The notes under the pieces are model-generated. The model was not told the origin of the DNA, ran no database searches, and saw nothing but the letters and a program-made list of their open reading frames with translations. A stretch of 64,000 nucleotides of DNA, from assembly GCF_001688725.2 (NCBI RefSeq), contig NZ_CP015401.2:1984001-2048000 (forward strand), in the 5' to 3' direction. This document shows positions 49,189 through 57,783 of this stretch, in pieces. Both the position numbers and the translations under genes were made by a program. The first letter of the stretch is position 1; each line of letters starts with the position of its first letter. Source of the DNA: Bacteroides caecimuris (GTDB lineage: Bacteria > Bacteroidota > Bacteroidia > Bacteroidales > Bacteroidaceae).

Positions 49189-49220
49189 CAAAGGTAAATA
49201 TTTAAATTCACAAAAGCAAA
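49189..49220 (-). promoter_or_regulatory. Promoter of the XRE regulator
   Basis: Minus strand TTTG (49217-49220), 20 bp, TACCTTTG (49189-49196), a full match to the Bacteroides consensus. The leader to the ATG is about 70 nt. Confidence 0.75.
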
Positions 49221-50262
49221 TCACAAATATAAAAATACCGATATCACAAAAGTATACAATGTTATACAATTCGAATATCACGTTTGTAACTCAAATAAAA
49301 ACAGTAAATACAGACATATATCTTTAATTAAACAATTGTACATAAATTACAGATTTATAGACATATAATAAAGTTGGCTATAAACAAAGATACGGTTATT
49401 CACAAATATATACGCTACATAGGCGAGGCTTTTATAGTATAAATTGATAAGATAATGTATACCATACTGTTTTTCAATCAAATAAACGGGAAAATATTAT
49501 TTATTAATAGTCATACAACTACATTTGTATATGTAATATTAGTATTGTAATTACATAAATATATCATTGTGAATATCTATTATTTTCCACATGTGTATTA
49601 TATTCACATTAATACTTTATACATCGGTAACACATCAAATATACAAAAGTAAATATCGATAGTTGCAAAAGCAATAAAAGGAAGGAATCAATCCATACTT
49701 TACCAATGTATATTACTATTTTTATCTAATCATCCTTTACAATTTTCTCTAAAAAGCAAATCCTTGCGATATTTCTGTACGAATCTCCAGATATTTATTT
49801 TTTTTCGATTCTAGAAGGCTTATTTTTCGCATAAATAAATGATATACAATAAATTGAGTCCAATAAAGTGAATCTATATTTCTATTAAACTAGAAAAAAA
49901 TCATGCTGTAACAATCCAATATAGTCTGAACTATCAAAATGACATTAATGGGCAACTTTAGAAAAAGAGAAAATCTCCATTCTCACTATAAAATAGTAGC
50001 ATCAAAATCTTAAACGCTTTTTTGATAAAACTCAAGGATCAGTAAACTTTTCTCGTTAAGAAATTCAAGCTTTAGATTTAATGAAAATGTATTTTCTGAA
50101 GATAGGGCAATATAAAATTAAAAAAACAATTTGTGCGATTAACCCCAAACAGCAACTCTATAAAACGATGAAATAACTAAATTTATTTGTAAAAATAGAA
50201 AAATAGTCACAGAAAATAGTGAGGGGCTTTTTGTGATAAGTATAATTTCGGGAATATAAAAA
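49221..50262. other. ORF-free AT-rich region with DnaA-box-like sites
   Basis: Roughly a kilobase with no ORF of 60 codons, very rich in A and T. It holds TTATTCACA (49396, a match to TTATnCACA), TTTTCCACA (49583) and an inverted pair TGTGAATAT (49568) / ATATTCACA (49600) on either side of it. Several minus-strand -7-like boxes (TACTTTTG at 49247 and 49644, TATCTTTG near 49385) are also present. It could be a replication origin, a multi-promoter region, or decayed sequence; none is proven. Confidence 0.45.
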
Positions 50263-50306
50263 AGACATATACTCCCCATTTCTATCTATGGTAAAAGTAT
50301 ATGTCT
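50263..50306 (-). terminator. Terminator of holA
   Basis: AGACATATACT (50263-50273) and AGTATATGTCT (50296-50306), perfect 11-bp stem; on the minus strand it is followed by TTTTTTATA. Confidence 0.8.
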
Positions 50307-50333
50307 GATGATATATGTAATTCTTAATTCGAC

Positions 50334-51353
50334 TTAATGCAAAATTTTAAACACCAGCTCGCGAAGAATATCCCCATCTGTCATAGAACTGTTTTGGACT
50401 CCTTTAGATTTTGCATCAGCATATCGTATTTCTCCAACAATTTGCATCGTCTTTACTCCACTATATTTTCGCATTGCCGCCATATAATCCCGAGCCTGCC
50501 ACGGAGTTCTTAATCCTAGCATGTTTGCAATTCCCTGCTCTGATTTATCCGGTGCATAATAAGCCAACATCAAGTTGGAGTAAAAGCTAAATAATAGAGA
50601 CAACGTCATTTGGATCGGATTAGTTTTCGGATTTTCTTCAAAATATTTTATTATTTTGTTCGCTTTCAATATATCCTTTTCCACTAAAGCACTGCGCAAT
50701 TCAAAGTTATTATAGTCTTTGCTTATGCCGATATTCTTTTCTATCTGTTCAGGAGTAACACGCTTCTGTCCGGCAGGCAAAGTGATAATCAACTTTTCAA
50801 GTTCTCCAGTCAAACGACTTAAATCCGAGCCTACAAAATCAGCAAGCATAGAAGTTGCCTTCGGCTCCATATCAACTCCTTTTCGTTTCATATATGAAGC
50901 AATAAAACCAGGAAGTTGCGCATCTTTGATTTTTTTAGACTCAAACAATACACCTGTTTTTTCCACCTCGGCAGCCAACTTCTTTCTACGATCTAAAGTT
51001 CCATGCTTATGGCATACCACTAAGATAGTAGAAAGCAAAGGCTTTTGAAGATAATATGACAACTCCTCCATATTGCGCACGGCCTGCGCTTCCTTAACTA
51101 CTACTACTTGATGTTCTGACATCATGGGATAACGCTTTGCGGCATTTATAATCGTTGCTACATCCACGTCAGCACCATACACAACAGTCAGGTTGAATTC
51201 TTTTTCCGTTTCACTCAACACATTATCCGTTATGTAATCTGCAATCAAGTCGATATAATACGACTCTTCTCCCATCAAGTAATAGATAGGGCGATACTGC
51301 TTTGCTCTCAATTCTTTGAGGATGTCATCACAGGTCAATTCTTGTTTTGCCAT
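50334..51353 (-). CDS. holA: DNA polymerase III subunit delta
   Basis: Clamp-loader delta subunit that opens the sliding clamp. 339 residues of the HolA family: N-terminal YRPIYYLMGEESYYIDLIAD, VVVVKEAQAVRNMEELSYYL, a helical lid, and C-terminal collar domain. Lies 24 bp downstream of the AMP nucleosidase gene on the same strand. Confidence 0.95.
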   Translation of the reverse strand: MAKQELTCDDILKELRAKQYRPIYYLMGEESYYIDLIADYITDNVLSETEKEFNLTVVYGADVDVATIINAAKRYPMMSEHQVVVVKEAQAVRNMEELSYYLQKPLLSTILVVCHKHGTLDRRKKLAAEVEKTGVLFESKKIKDAQLPGFIASYMKRKGVDMEPKATSMLADFVGSDLSRLTGELEKLIITLPAGQKRVTPEQIEKNIGISKDYNNFELRSALVEKDILKANKIIKYFEENPKTNPIQMTLSLLFSFYSNLMLAYYAPDKSEQGIANMLGLRTPWQARDYMAAMRKYSGVKTMQIVGEIRYADAKSKGVQNSSMTDGDILRELVFKILH

Positions 51354-51377
51354 ATATATTTTTTCAGAAAGACCGGA

Positions 51378-52154
51378 TTACCAGTCGAATTTCAAGTGTT
51401 TAACAGTTTTCTTTTCATCAATAATCATACGCAGAGAAGCAATGCCAATTTCAACATGCTCTTCTACGTAATTCTTGGTAACCAGATTATCGCTTTTATC
51501 CGTTTTCACTCCATCGGGAGTCATTGGCTGATCGGATACCAATAATAATGCACCGGTAGGAATATGATTGGCAAAGCCACAACTAAACAGAGTTGCAGTT
51601 TCCATATCGACTGCCATAGCCCGTGTCTTTGTCAGATATTCTTTGAACGCATCATCATGTTCCCAAATACGACGGTTAGTGGTATATACAGTACCGGTCC
51701 AATAGTCGCGGCCTTTGTCACGAATGGATGAAGAAACGGCACGCTGCAACATAAATGCGGGCAACGCAGGAACTTCGGGAGGAAAATAATCATTGGAAGT
51801 TCCCTCCCCACGGATAGCCGCAATAGGAAGAATCAAGTCACCAAGCTGGTTTTTCTTGTCGATACCACCACATTTTCCAAGGAATAAACATGCTTTGGGG
51901 CGGATAGCACCCAGCAAGTCCATGATAATAGCAGCGTTGGGACTTCCCATACCGAAGTTAATCATTGTGATACCTTCGGCAGAAGCAGAAATCATATTTG
52001 CGTCCCTTCCTAAAATAGGAACATTAAACTGATTTGCGAAAATCTCGACGTACTTGTTGAAGTTAGTCAACAGAATATACTCTCCAAAATCCTCCAGGTT
52101 ACGTTTTGTGTAACGCGGCAGCCAATTAGCTACGATTTCTTCTTTTGTTTTCAT
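51378..52154 (-). CDS. amn: AMP nucleosidase
   Basis: 258-residue member of the PNP/UDP phosphorylase superfamily in the short AMP nucleosidase form of Bacteroidetes: AMP to adenine plus ribose-5-phosphate. Seen: MINFGMGSPNAAIIMDLLG, LGKCGGI, the nucleoside site AVDMETATLFSCGF and LLVSDQPM. The N-terminal Amn extension of enteric enzymes is absent. Confidence 0.88.
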   Translation of the reverse strand: MKTKEEIVANWLPRYTKRNLEDFGEYILLTNFNKYVEIFANQFNVPILGRDANMISASAEGITMINFGMGSPNAAIIMDLLGAIRPKACLFLGKCGGIDKKNQLGDLILPIAAIRGEGTSNDYFPPEVPALPAFMLQRAVSSSIRDKGRDYWTGTVYTTNRRIWEHDDAFKEYLTKTRAMAVDMETATLFSCGFANHIPTGALLLVSDQPMTPDGVKTDKSDNLVTKNYVEEHVEIGIASLRMIIDEKKTVKHLKFDW

Positions 52155-52217
52155 AATTATCTATTAAATTTGTGCTCCCAATAATGGGAGCCATTATTTA
52201 ACTTACAAAAATAATAA

Positions 52218-52667
52218 ATGTTATCGTTAAACCTACCAGCATTCGACACTAAAATAAATGTACGAAACGGAAAAAATGTAATTTTCGACGTTATTCGTAA
52301 ACGATATGTCGCCCTTACCCCTGAAGAATGGGTACGGCAACACTTTGTTCACTTTCTTATTGCACACAAAGGATATCCGACTACCCTTCTTGCCAATGAA
52401 GTAATGGTGAAGTTGAACGGTACTACCAAACGATGCGATACAGTACTTTACCGGAGGGATTTATCAGCCCGGATGATTGTAGAATATAAAGCACCACACA
52501 TTGAAATAACGCAAGCTGTTTTCGATCAGATCACCCGATATAATATGGTACTGAAAGTAGATTACCTGATTGTCAGCAACGGAATGCAACATTATTGCTG
52601 CCGTATGGATTATGAACATCAGAGTTATACGTTCCTACAGGATATTCCTGATTACCATTCTTTATAA
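52218..52667 (+). CDS. Orphan HsdR-N-type PD-(D/E)xK nuclease domain protein
   Basis: 149 residues that match only the N-terminal nuclease domain of type I restriction enzymes: TPEEWVRQ (Glu 37), RCDTVLYRRD (Asp 74), VEYKAP (Glu 89, Lys 91) and a later Gln in VFDQITRYN. The helicase motor, methylase and specificity genes are absent nearby, so it is not a type I system. Such stand-alone proteins are common in Bacteroidetes; function unknown. Divergent from amn. Confidence 0.85.
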   Translation: MLSLNLPAFDTKINVRNGKNVIFDVIRKRYVALTPEEWVRQHFVHFLIAHKGYPTTLLANEVMVKLNGTTKRCDTVLYRRDLSARMIVEYKAPHIEITQAVFDQITRYNMVLKVDYLIVSNGMQHYCCRMDYEHQSYTFLQDIPDYHSL

Positions 52668-52768
52668 AATAATCCGTTGTATTCATCCTCAAAAACAGCC
52701 ATACCGACAAGAATAAAATAGTATCACTATCCCAACTACCCGTACAATAGGCACTTACTAATACCAAA

Positions 52769-52792
52769 AAGCCCTGCATTGCTGCAGGGCTT
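52769..52792. terminator. Bidirectional terminator between the HsdR-N and zinc-ribbon genes
   Basis: AAGCCCTGCA, TTGC loop, TGCAGGGCTT, with A5 before and a T-rich stretch after. Confidence 0.85.
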
Positions 52793-52805
52793 ACTTTATA
52801 TCTCC

Positions 52806-52851
52806 AAATAGTAACTTTACTACTACTTGACTGTTTACTTAACTACTTTTC
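52806..52851. repeat. TACTACT/AACTACT repeat cluster downstream of the zinc-ribbon gene
   Basis: ATAGTAACTTTACTACTACTT is followed by a second stretch ending TACTTAACTACTTTT. The TACTTAACTACT string also occurs at 15938-15963. Short and imperfect; no structure can be shown. Confidence 0.45.
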
Positions 52852-53682
52852 TTATTCGGCAGTTTTTCTTCTAATAGCTCTTTTAGTAGTAGCTGCCGGA
52901 GCTTCTTCCACCTTGTGTTCGATTTGTACACCAGCTAATTCCGGGTCAATCATAATACGTCCGCAATATTCGCAAACGATTACTTTCTTACGAGAACGGA
53001 TATCCAGCTGTCTCTGGGGCGGAATCTTATTAAAGCAACCACCACATGCGTCACGTTGCACATACACAATGCCCAATCCGTTACGAGAGTTCTTACGGAT
53101 ACGTTTGAAAGACTGCAACAGACGTGGTTCAATCTTAGTTTCCAAGTCTTTAGCTTTGTCTCTCAATTTCTCTTCTTCCTGTTTGGTTTCAGAGATAATT
53201 TCATCCAGTTCACTCTTTTTCTGCTCCAGATCTTTCACTCTTTCGTTAAGAATCTGATCGTTCTTTGTCACTTCAGCTTCTTTTCCTTCTTTATCAGCAG
53301 AGTATTCTTTGATTCTCTTTTCACAAAGTTCGATTTCCAATGTTTGGAATTCAATTTCTTTCGTCAAGAAGTCATATTCACGGTTGTTGCGAACATTATC
53401 TTGTTGTGACTTATATTTTTCTACTGAAGCCCTTGCTGCTTCAATTTCTACTCTCTTGCCGGCAATAGCAGATTTCAGTTCATCCACTTCAGCTTTGATC
53501 TTGTCGATACGGGTACTCAAACCAGCAATTTCATCTTCAAGGTCTTGCACTTCCAACGGAAGTTCACCTCTCAATGTCTTGATTTCATCAATCTTAGACA
53601 ACATTGTTTGCAGTTGGAACAGTGTTTTCAGTTTCTGTTCTACCGTCAACTCATTCGGATCTTTTTTTGCTTCTCTAGCCAT
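52852..53682 (-). CDS. Coiled-coil protein with C-terminal C4 zinc ribbon
   Basis: 276 residues: long coiled coil (about 15-185) followed by a zinc ribbon of the C4-type (CGGC at 213-216, CEYC at 237-240) and a Lys/Arg-rich end. The plan is that of the widespread zf-RING_7/DUF-type proteins that sit next to NIF3 genes and may bind nucleic acid (family knowledge). Starts just after the NIF3 stop (5 bp), so they form an operon. Confidence 0.9.
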   Translation of the reverse strand: MAREAKKDPNELTVEQKLKTLFQLQTMLSKIDEIKTLRGELPLEVQDLEDEIAGLSTRIDKIKAEVDELKSAIAGKRVEIEAARASVEKYKSQQDNVRNNREYDFLTKEIEFQTLEIELCEKRIKEYSADKEGKEAEVTKNDQILNERVKDLEQKKSELDEIISETKQEEEKLRDKAKDLETKIEPRLLQSFKRIRKNSRNGLGIVYVQRDACGGCFNKIPPQRQLDIRSRKKVIVCEYCGRIMIDPELAGVQIEHKVEEAPAATTKRAIRRKTAE

Positions 53683-53687
53683 TTTAC

Positions 53688-54782
53688 TTATAAATATTTT
53701 ATGGGATTCGTATTTATTTTACTCAATTGGAGTGCAAAATTAGGAAATAAATCCCGGATTATGGAATAAAAAATTTCTTTTGTATATTGTTCGCTTTCGT
53801 AATGACCTATCTCTGCCATCAGAATATCTTCTTCATGACCGAAATAATCATGATATTTAATCTCGCCAGTAATAAAAACATCCGCTCCCGACCGGATTGC
53901 CTGTGGAAGCAAAAATGCACCTGCACCGCCACACAATGCTACTTTCTGTATCTCTCTTCCCATCAGCTTGTTGTGACGCAGCCCCCCTACTTCGAATGTC
54001 TTCTTGATACGCTTCAAAAATTCAATTTCTGTTTCCGATTCATCCAATTCACCGACAATTCCCGACCCCGCCTGCGACCAGTCGTTCAATAACGGATAAA
54101 TGTCGAATGCCGGTTCCTCATAAGGATGAGCAGCCAATAATGCCTTGATGGTTTCCGCCTTCTTAAAGGCAGGAAGAATCGTTTCAATCCTCACCTCCTC
54201 TTCGTGGTGCAGCTCTCCGATTGTTCCACAAAAAGGATGCGTTCCCTCTTTTGCACGGAAAGTTCCCTCTCCTCTCAGATTGTAACTGCATGAATCATAG
54301 TTGCCTATATTTCCGCATCCGGCGGCAAACAATGCTTGGCGTACCACATCAGCTTGTGCGTAAGGGACAAAAGTCACCAACTTAACCAAGTTGCTCTCTT
54401 TCGGCTCAAGCACTTTCAAATTTTTCAATCCGATTTTTTCGGCTATTTTATAATTGACTCCACCTTGTGCATTATCCAGATTAGTATGCGCTGAATAGAT
54501 TACAATATCATTCTTTATTGCTTTCAATATACAGCGTTCCACATAATCCTTGCCTGTAATGGATTTATATCCTTTAAAAATTAGCGGATGATGAGATATA
54601 ATGAGATTGTAACCCAACGCGATTGCTTCATCCAGCACTGCTTCAGTAACGTCAAGACACAACAAAGCCCCTGTTGCTTCCGCTTCTGTCAATCCGATTT
54701 GCAGGCCGGCATTATCAAATCCGTCTTGCAATGGCAGAGGCGCGAATCGTTCAAGGGCGCTTACTATTTCCTTAATTTTCAT
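53688..54782 (-). CDS. NIF3-like dinuclear metal-centre protein
   Basis: 364 residues from ATG 54782 (MKIKEIVSALERFAPL); the longer frame start at 54830 is upstream of a TATCTTTG -7 box (54804-54811) and is not likely. DUF34/NIF3 fold with metal ligands in NLIISHHPLIFKG, YSAHTNLD, and HYESE near the C-terminus, plus the PII-like insertion (about 130-240) found in bacterial versions. Putative GTP cyclohydrolase-type hydrolase; cellular role not firmly known. Confidence 0.93.
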   Translation of the reverse strand: MKIKEIVSALERFAPLPLQDGFDNAGLQIGLTEAEATGALLCLDVTEAVLDEAIALGYNLIISHHPLIFKGYKSITGKDYVERCILKAIKNDIVIYSAHTNLDNAQGGVNYKIAEKIGLKNLKVLEPKESNLVKLVTFVPYAQADVVRQALFAAGCGNIGNYDSCSYNLRGEGTFRAKEGTHPFCGTIGELHHEEEVRIETILPAFKKAETIKALLAAHPYEEPAFDIYPLLNDWSQAGSGIVGELDESETEIEFLKRIKKTFEVGGLRHNKLMGREIQKVALCGGAGAFLLPQAIRSGADVFITGEIKYHDYFGHEEDILMAEIGHYESEQYTKEIFYSIIRDLFPNFALQLSKINTNPIKYL

Positions 54783-54890
54783 TATTGGTAGAAAATTTGG
54801 TTGCAAAGATAAGAAAATAAAAGGGAACAACTGCTCATTGCCCCGCTTTTTTTAGTAATTTTGTTGCATATACTATAATAATTGAATACG

Positions 54891-55304
54891 ATGAAAACAA
54901 TTCTATCCTATTTTCTATTAGTTATTTTGACTGTTTCCTGTCAATTGAAGCCAAATGGGAACTCTGAAAAGTCTGTTACCAAAGATATGAGTAATGGTGA
55001 TACAGAAGAATGTATTGCAGATACAGTAAAAGCTACCGCTATCTTCTGGATAGATAAGGCAGAGACAAAACACTGCAAAGAATGGGGTTTCCGTACAATT
55101 AAAGCTAAAGTTTTCATTTATGAAAACGGAAAGGTTGCCTTAAAAGCTTTCGTCAAAAAGCAATCACCAGACGCAGAGAAGTATATACGCCACCATCTCT
55201 CTAAATTTCAAGTCTCAGAAAAAATGTTTAAAAACGGATATGTGCAACCGGGAGAACAGTTTGTTCAACTTCGTTGCTTATATGAAAAACTCAAAGGGAA
55301 ATAA
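54891..55304 (+). CDS. Small lipoprotein of unknown function (DUF4891-like)
   Basis: 137 residues from ATG 54891 with signal and lipobox LTVSC (Cys about 16). The mature part is a mixed helix/strand domain, ending with YVQPGEQFVQLRCLYEKLK. It resembles the DUF4891 family in my recall, moderately sure. Preceded by a TAATTTTG -7 box (54856-54863). A palindrome array starts just after its stop. Confidence 0.75.
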   Translation: MKTILSYFLLVILTVSCQLKPNGNSEKSVTKDMSNGDTEECIADTVKATAIFWIDKAETKHCKEWGFRTIKAKVFIYENGKVALKAFVKKQSPDAEKYIRHHLSKFQVSEKMFKNGYVQPGEQFVQLRCLYEKLKGK

Positions 55305-55315
55305 GGAGCTGATTT

Positions 55316-55447
55316 GTTTCATATAGGAGAACTATTTGTTTCAAGGAATGAAACTAAATGTTTCATGCTTTGAAACTGTAGTTCCATCTGCGTGAAACAT
55401 TAGTTTCATACCGTTGAAACTTTAGTTTCCATTGCTTGAAACTAAAA
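55316..55447. repeat. 22-bp-period TGAAAC-N4-GTTTCA palindrome array (array B)
   Basis: TGAAAC starts at 55349, 55371, 55393, 55415 and 55437, exactly 22 bp apart. GTTTCA (or GTTCCA, GTTTCC) falls at 55316, 55338, 55360, 55381, 55403 and 55425. Units therefore read TGAAAC, 4-5 nt, GTTTCA, 6 nt. It lies between the lipoprotein gene and IS1182 copy 2 (44 bp to the IS). Confidence 0.9.
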
Positions 55448-55490
55448 TTTTAAATAACGTCAGTTCTATATAAGCTTATACTATTCCGAT

Positions 55491-57328
55491 GGAGGTGTGT
55501 CGTAATGCACGATACACCTTCTTTTTTATTCATTACTATACAACTCGGTTCATTTTCTTTAAGCTGCGATATTTTGAGGATTTCTTTGATTTATGTGTTC
55601 GCAACATCTAAATATAGCTACTGTAAACTCATAAAACCGTCTAATCAGCCAATCCATACCTTCTTTAGCCATTTTTGCACACATCTTTTTTATATTGAAG
55701 GCAACGGCAAAGAAGGCAAAGTCCATGAAGACCTTATCCTTTCCAAAATGGCGGAAACGTTTGTAATTCATATTGTTTTTCATTTGTCCGAACACGGCTT
55801 CCGGTTCTATGCATCTCTGTCCTCTGTGTTTCAGTCCTTCCTTGGAACATAGCAACTCTTTAGCTTTCTGCCTGTATTTTCTGAGCCTGTGATTCAGTTC
55901 TATCGTCCTGTTTCCTTTTGCTTTAAAACATCGGCATCTTAGCGGACAGCCTTCACATCTGACGGCTCTGTATCTGGCATTCTCGCTGACATATCCGGAT
56001 GCGGTTTTCACATGTCCGGTCCCTATTCTTTGCATCTTCTGTCCCATGGGGCAAATGCAAAAGTCATGTTCTTCATTGTAGTAGAAGTTTTCCGCCTTGA
56101 ACGGGTCCGGTTTGAACCTCGACCGCTGTTCCATGTGGAAGTAGTTGTACTTGACGTAGGCTTCCATACCGTTTTCTGACATGAAGCGGTAATTCTCCTC
56201 AGAACCGTAGCCGGAATCGGCCACCACCGTATGGGCCAACCTGTCATATCTGCCTGAGAAGGATTGCAGGAAAGGTATCATGGTCAGTGTATCCGTAGGG
56301 TTCGGGAAGAGTGCAAAATCGGTAATGAACTGGTTCTCGGTGCCGATCTGGAGGTTGTAACCGGGCTTTGTCTGGCCGTTACGCATGGCATCCTCCTTCA
56401 TTCTCATGAAAGTAGCGTCCTTGTCCGTTTTGGAATAGGAGTTCCTGTCCTGCAGCGTGTCCAGATGGTTGTCGTATTCCTGCAGCGTGTCCCTGTGCTC
56501 CTCCAGTTCCTTCAGCTGTTTGCGTTTCTTTTTCAACGCAGTCTTTTCCTCTTTCGTGGAGGGTTCAGGAACCTGTTCAAGGGCTTGACGCAATTCTCCC
56601 GCCATTTCAGTCAGCATGGCCGGAGTGAATTCTATTTCCTCATTGCTTTCCGATGAGTTCTCCTGGGCGATGACATCGTCTGTCTGTTCCAACAGGACAT
56701 GTATCTTCTTCATCAGGCGTTCACGGTTCCGCTCAACCGTTTTTCGCCAGACGAAAGTATACTTGTTGGCTTTGGACTCAATCTTGGTCCCGTCAATATA
56801 TTCCACATTCAGGCTGATGAAGCCTTTGGAAGAGAGAAGGAGTACGGTTTGGGTAAATACTTCGTTGATTTCCTTCTTCACCCGGTTGCGGAAACGGTTG
56901 ATGGTAATGAAATCCGGTTTCTCATATCCGGCAAGCCAGATATAATGGATGTCACGGTGAAGGAGCTTTTCAATTTTCCGGCAGGAATAGACGTTGTTCA
57001 TATAGGCATATAGAATGACCTTGAGCATCATCCTGGGATGGTAAGGGCTGCGGCCGCATTCCTTATACAACTTCCTGAAACTTTCAAGATTCAGGCTATC
57101 AACCAGAGCGTTAACCATGCGCACCGGATCATTCTCTGCAATATCCTCGTCAATTCTTTGAGGAAAAAGAACTGTTTGGTTGGGATTGTAAGGACGAAAA
57201 TGTATCTTTGTCATAGTATAAATTGTATGCTTAAAGATACAAATTCTTTAGGTAATAACAAAGCCCCAGCTTGTGAAAGTAGGGGCTTTGTGCATAAAAA
57301 AAGAAGGTGCGCATTTTGACACACCTTC
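55491..57328 (-). mobile_element. IS1182-family insertion sequence, copy 2
   Basis: 1838 bp with the same ends as copy 1 (GGAGGTGTGTC and GACACACCTTC) and the same orientation, 14.4 kb away. Differences noted include the transposase Lys-to-Thr and Ala-to-Asp changes in the coiled-coil insertion and a few silent changes. Recent transposition or gene conversion is implied. Confidence 0.93.
55559..57214 (-). CDS. IS1182-family transposase, copy 2
   Basis: 551 residues, same domains as copy 1; differs at HRDTLQEYDNHLD versus HRDKLQEYANHLD. Intact reading frame with YIDGTKIESK, VVADSGYGSEENY and EAVFGQMKNN catalytic regions. Confidence 0.94.
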   Translation of the reverse strand: MTKIHFRPYNPNQTVLFPQRIDEDIAENDPVRMVNALVDSLNLESFRKLYKECGRSPYHPRMMLKVILYAYMNNVYSCRKIEKLLHRDIHYIWLAGYEKPDFITINRFRNRVKKEINEVFTQTVLLLSSKGFISLNVEYIDGTKIESKANKYTFVWRKTVERNRERLMKKIHVLLEQTDDVIAQENSSESNEEIEFTPAMLTEMAGELRQALEQVPEPSTKEEKTALKKKRKQLKELEEHRDTLQEYDNHLDTLQDRNSYSKTDKDATFMRMKEDAMRNGQTKPGYNLQIGTENQFITDFALFPNPTDTLTMIPFLQSFSGRYDRLAHTVVADSGYGSEENYRFMSENGMEAYVKYNYFHMEQRSRFKPDPFKAENFYYNEEHDFCICPMGQKMQRIGTGHVKTASGYVSENARYRAVRCEGCPLRCRCFKAKGNRTIELNHRLRKYRQKAKELLCSKEGLKHRGQRCIEPEAVFGQMKNNMNYKRFRHFGKDKVFMDFAFFAVAFNIKKMCAKMAKEGMDWLIRRFYEFTVAIFRCCEHINQRNPQNIAA

Positions 57329-57393
57329 AACCATGCGGACAAAATTATATCGAACTTACGTTAAATAAAGGAAACAACTTGGAACTTGCTTCT

Positions 57394-57490
57394 TGTGACA
57401 GCAACATTTGCCATCACACTACCGTCACACCGTGCTGTCACACTCTAACCTCGCGCTAATCAGCCCTTTAAGCACCAAAATGTGACAGAT
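57394..57490. repeat. TGTGACAG/CTGTCACA inverted repeat cluster
   Basis: TGTGACAGCA (57394-57403) and TGCTGTCACA (57433-57442) form a perfect 10-bp inverted repeat. TCACAC also occurs at 57414 and 57425 and TGTGACAG recurs at 57481. It lies between IS1182 copy 2 and the 93-residue gene, where it could end or regulate the leftward fet transcript. Confidence 0.65.
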
Positions 57491-57501
57491 GACAGCAAGT
57501 T

Positions 57502-57783
57502 TTATTTCTTATACATATAGAGAGAGGTTTTATTCTTAAGGGCATAACGTTCATCAACTACTCTATCCGTAGGGAAAAAAGTAAAAATCAATCGCCACTC
57601 TCCTTCCCGGTAGATGAATTTACGACCGTTCGCACCTCGAAGAATTGCCTTATGCTTTTCCTGCAAAAAGGTTTCAATACCTTGGGGCATCCCACTACCC
57701 ATTGCTGCAAATTCCACTGTAACAAAGAAATGCGGTATGGATATTTCGGCGACTTTCTGAAATATATGGTCGGTTATTGTCAT
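57502..57783 (-). CDS. Small hypothetical protein downstream of fetB
   Basis: 93 residues, no signal peptide, mixed alpha/beta with FFVTVEFAAMGSG and EWRLIFTFFPTDR. I recognise no family. Its start overlaps the fetB stop by 4 bp (ATGA type), so it is translated with the exporter and may be an accessory factor. Confidence 0.7.
   Translation of the reverse strand: MTITDHIFQKVAEISIPHFFVTVEFAAMGSGMPQGIETFLQEKHKAILRGANGRKFIYREGEWRLIFTFFPTDRVVDERYALKNKTSLYMYKK

Noticed and set aside
54783..54830. N-terminal extension of the NIF3 protein
   Set aside because: It would start upstream of a TATCTTTG promoter element and adds a Phe-rich stretch absent from the family.
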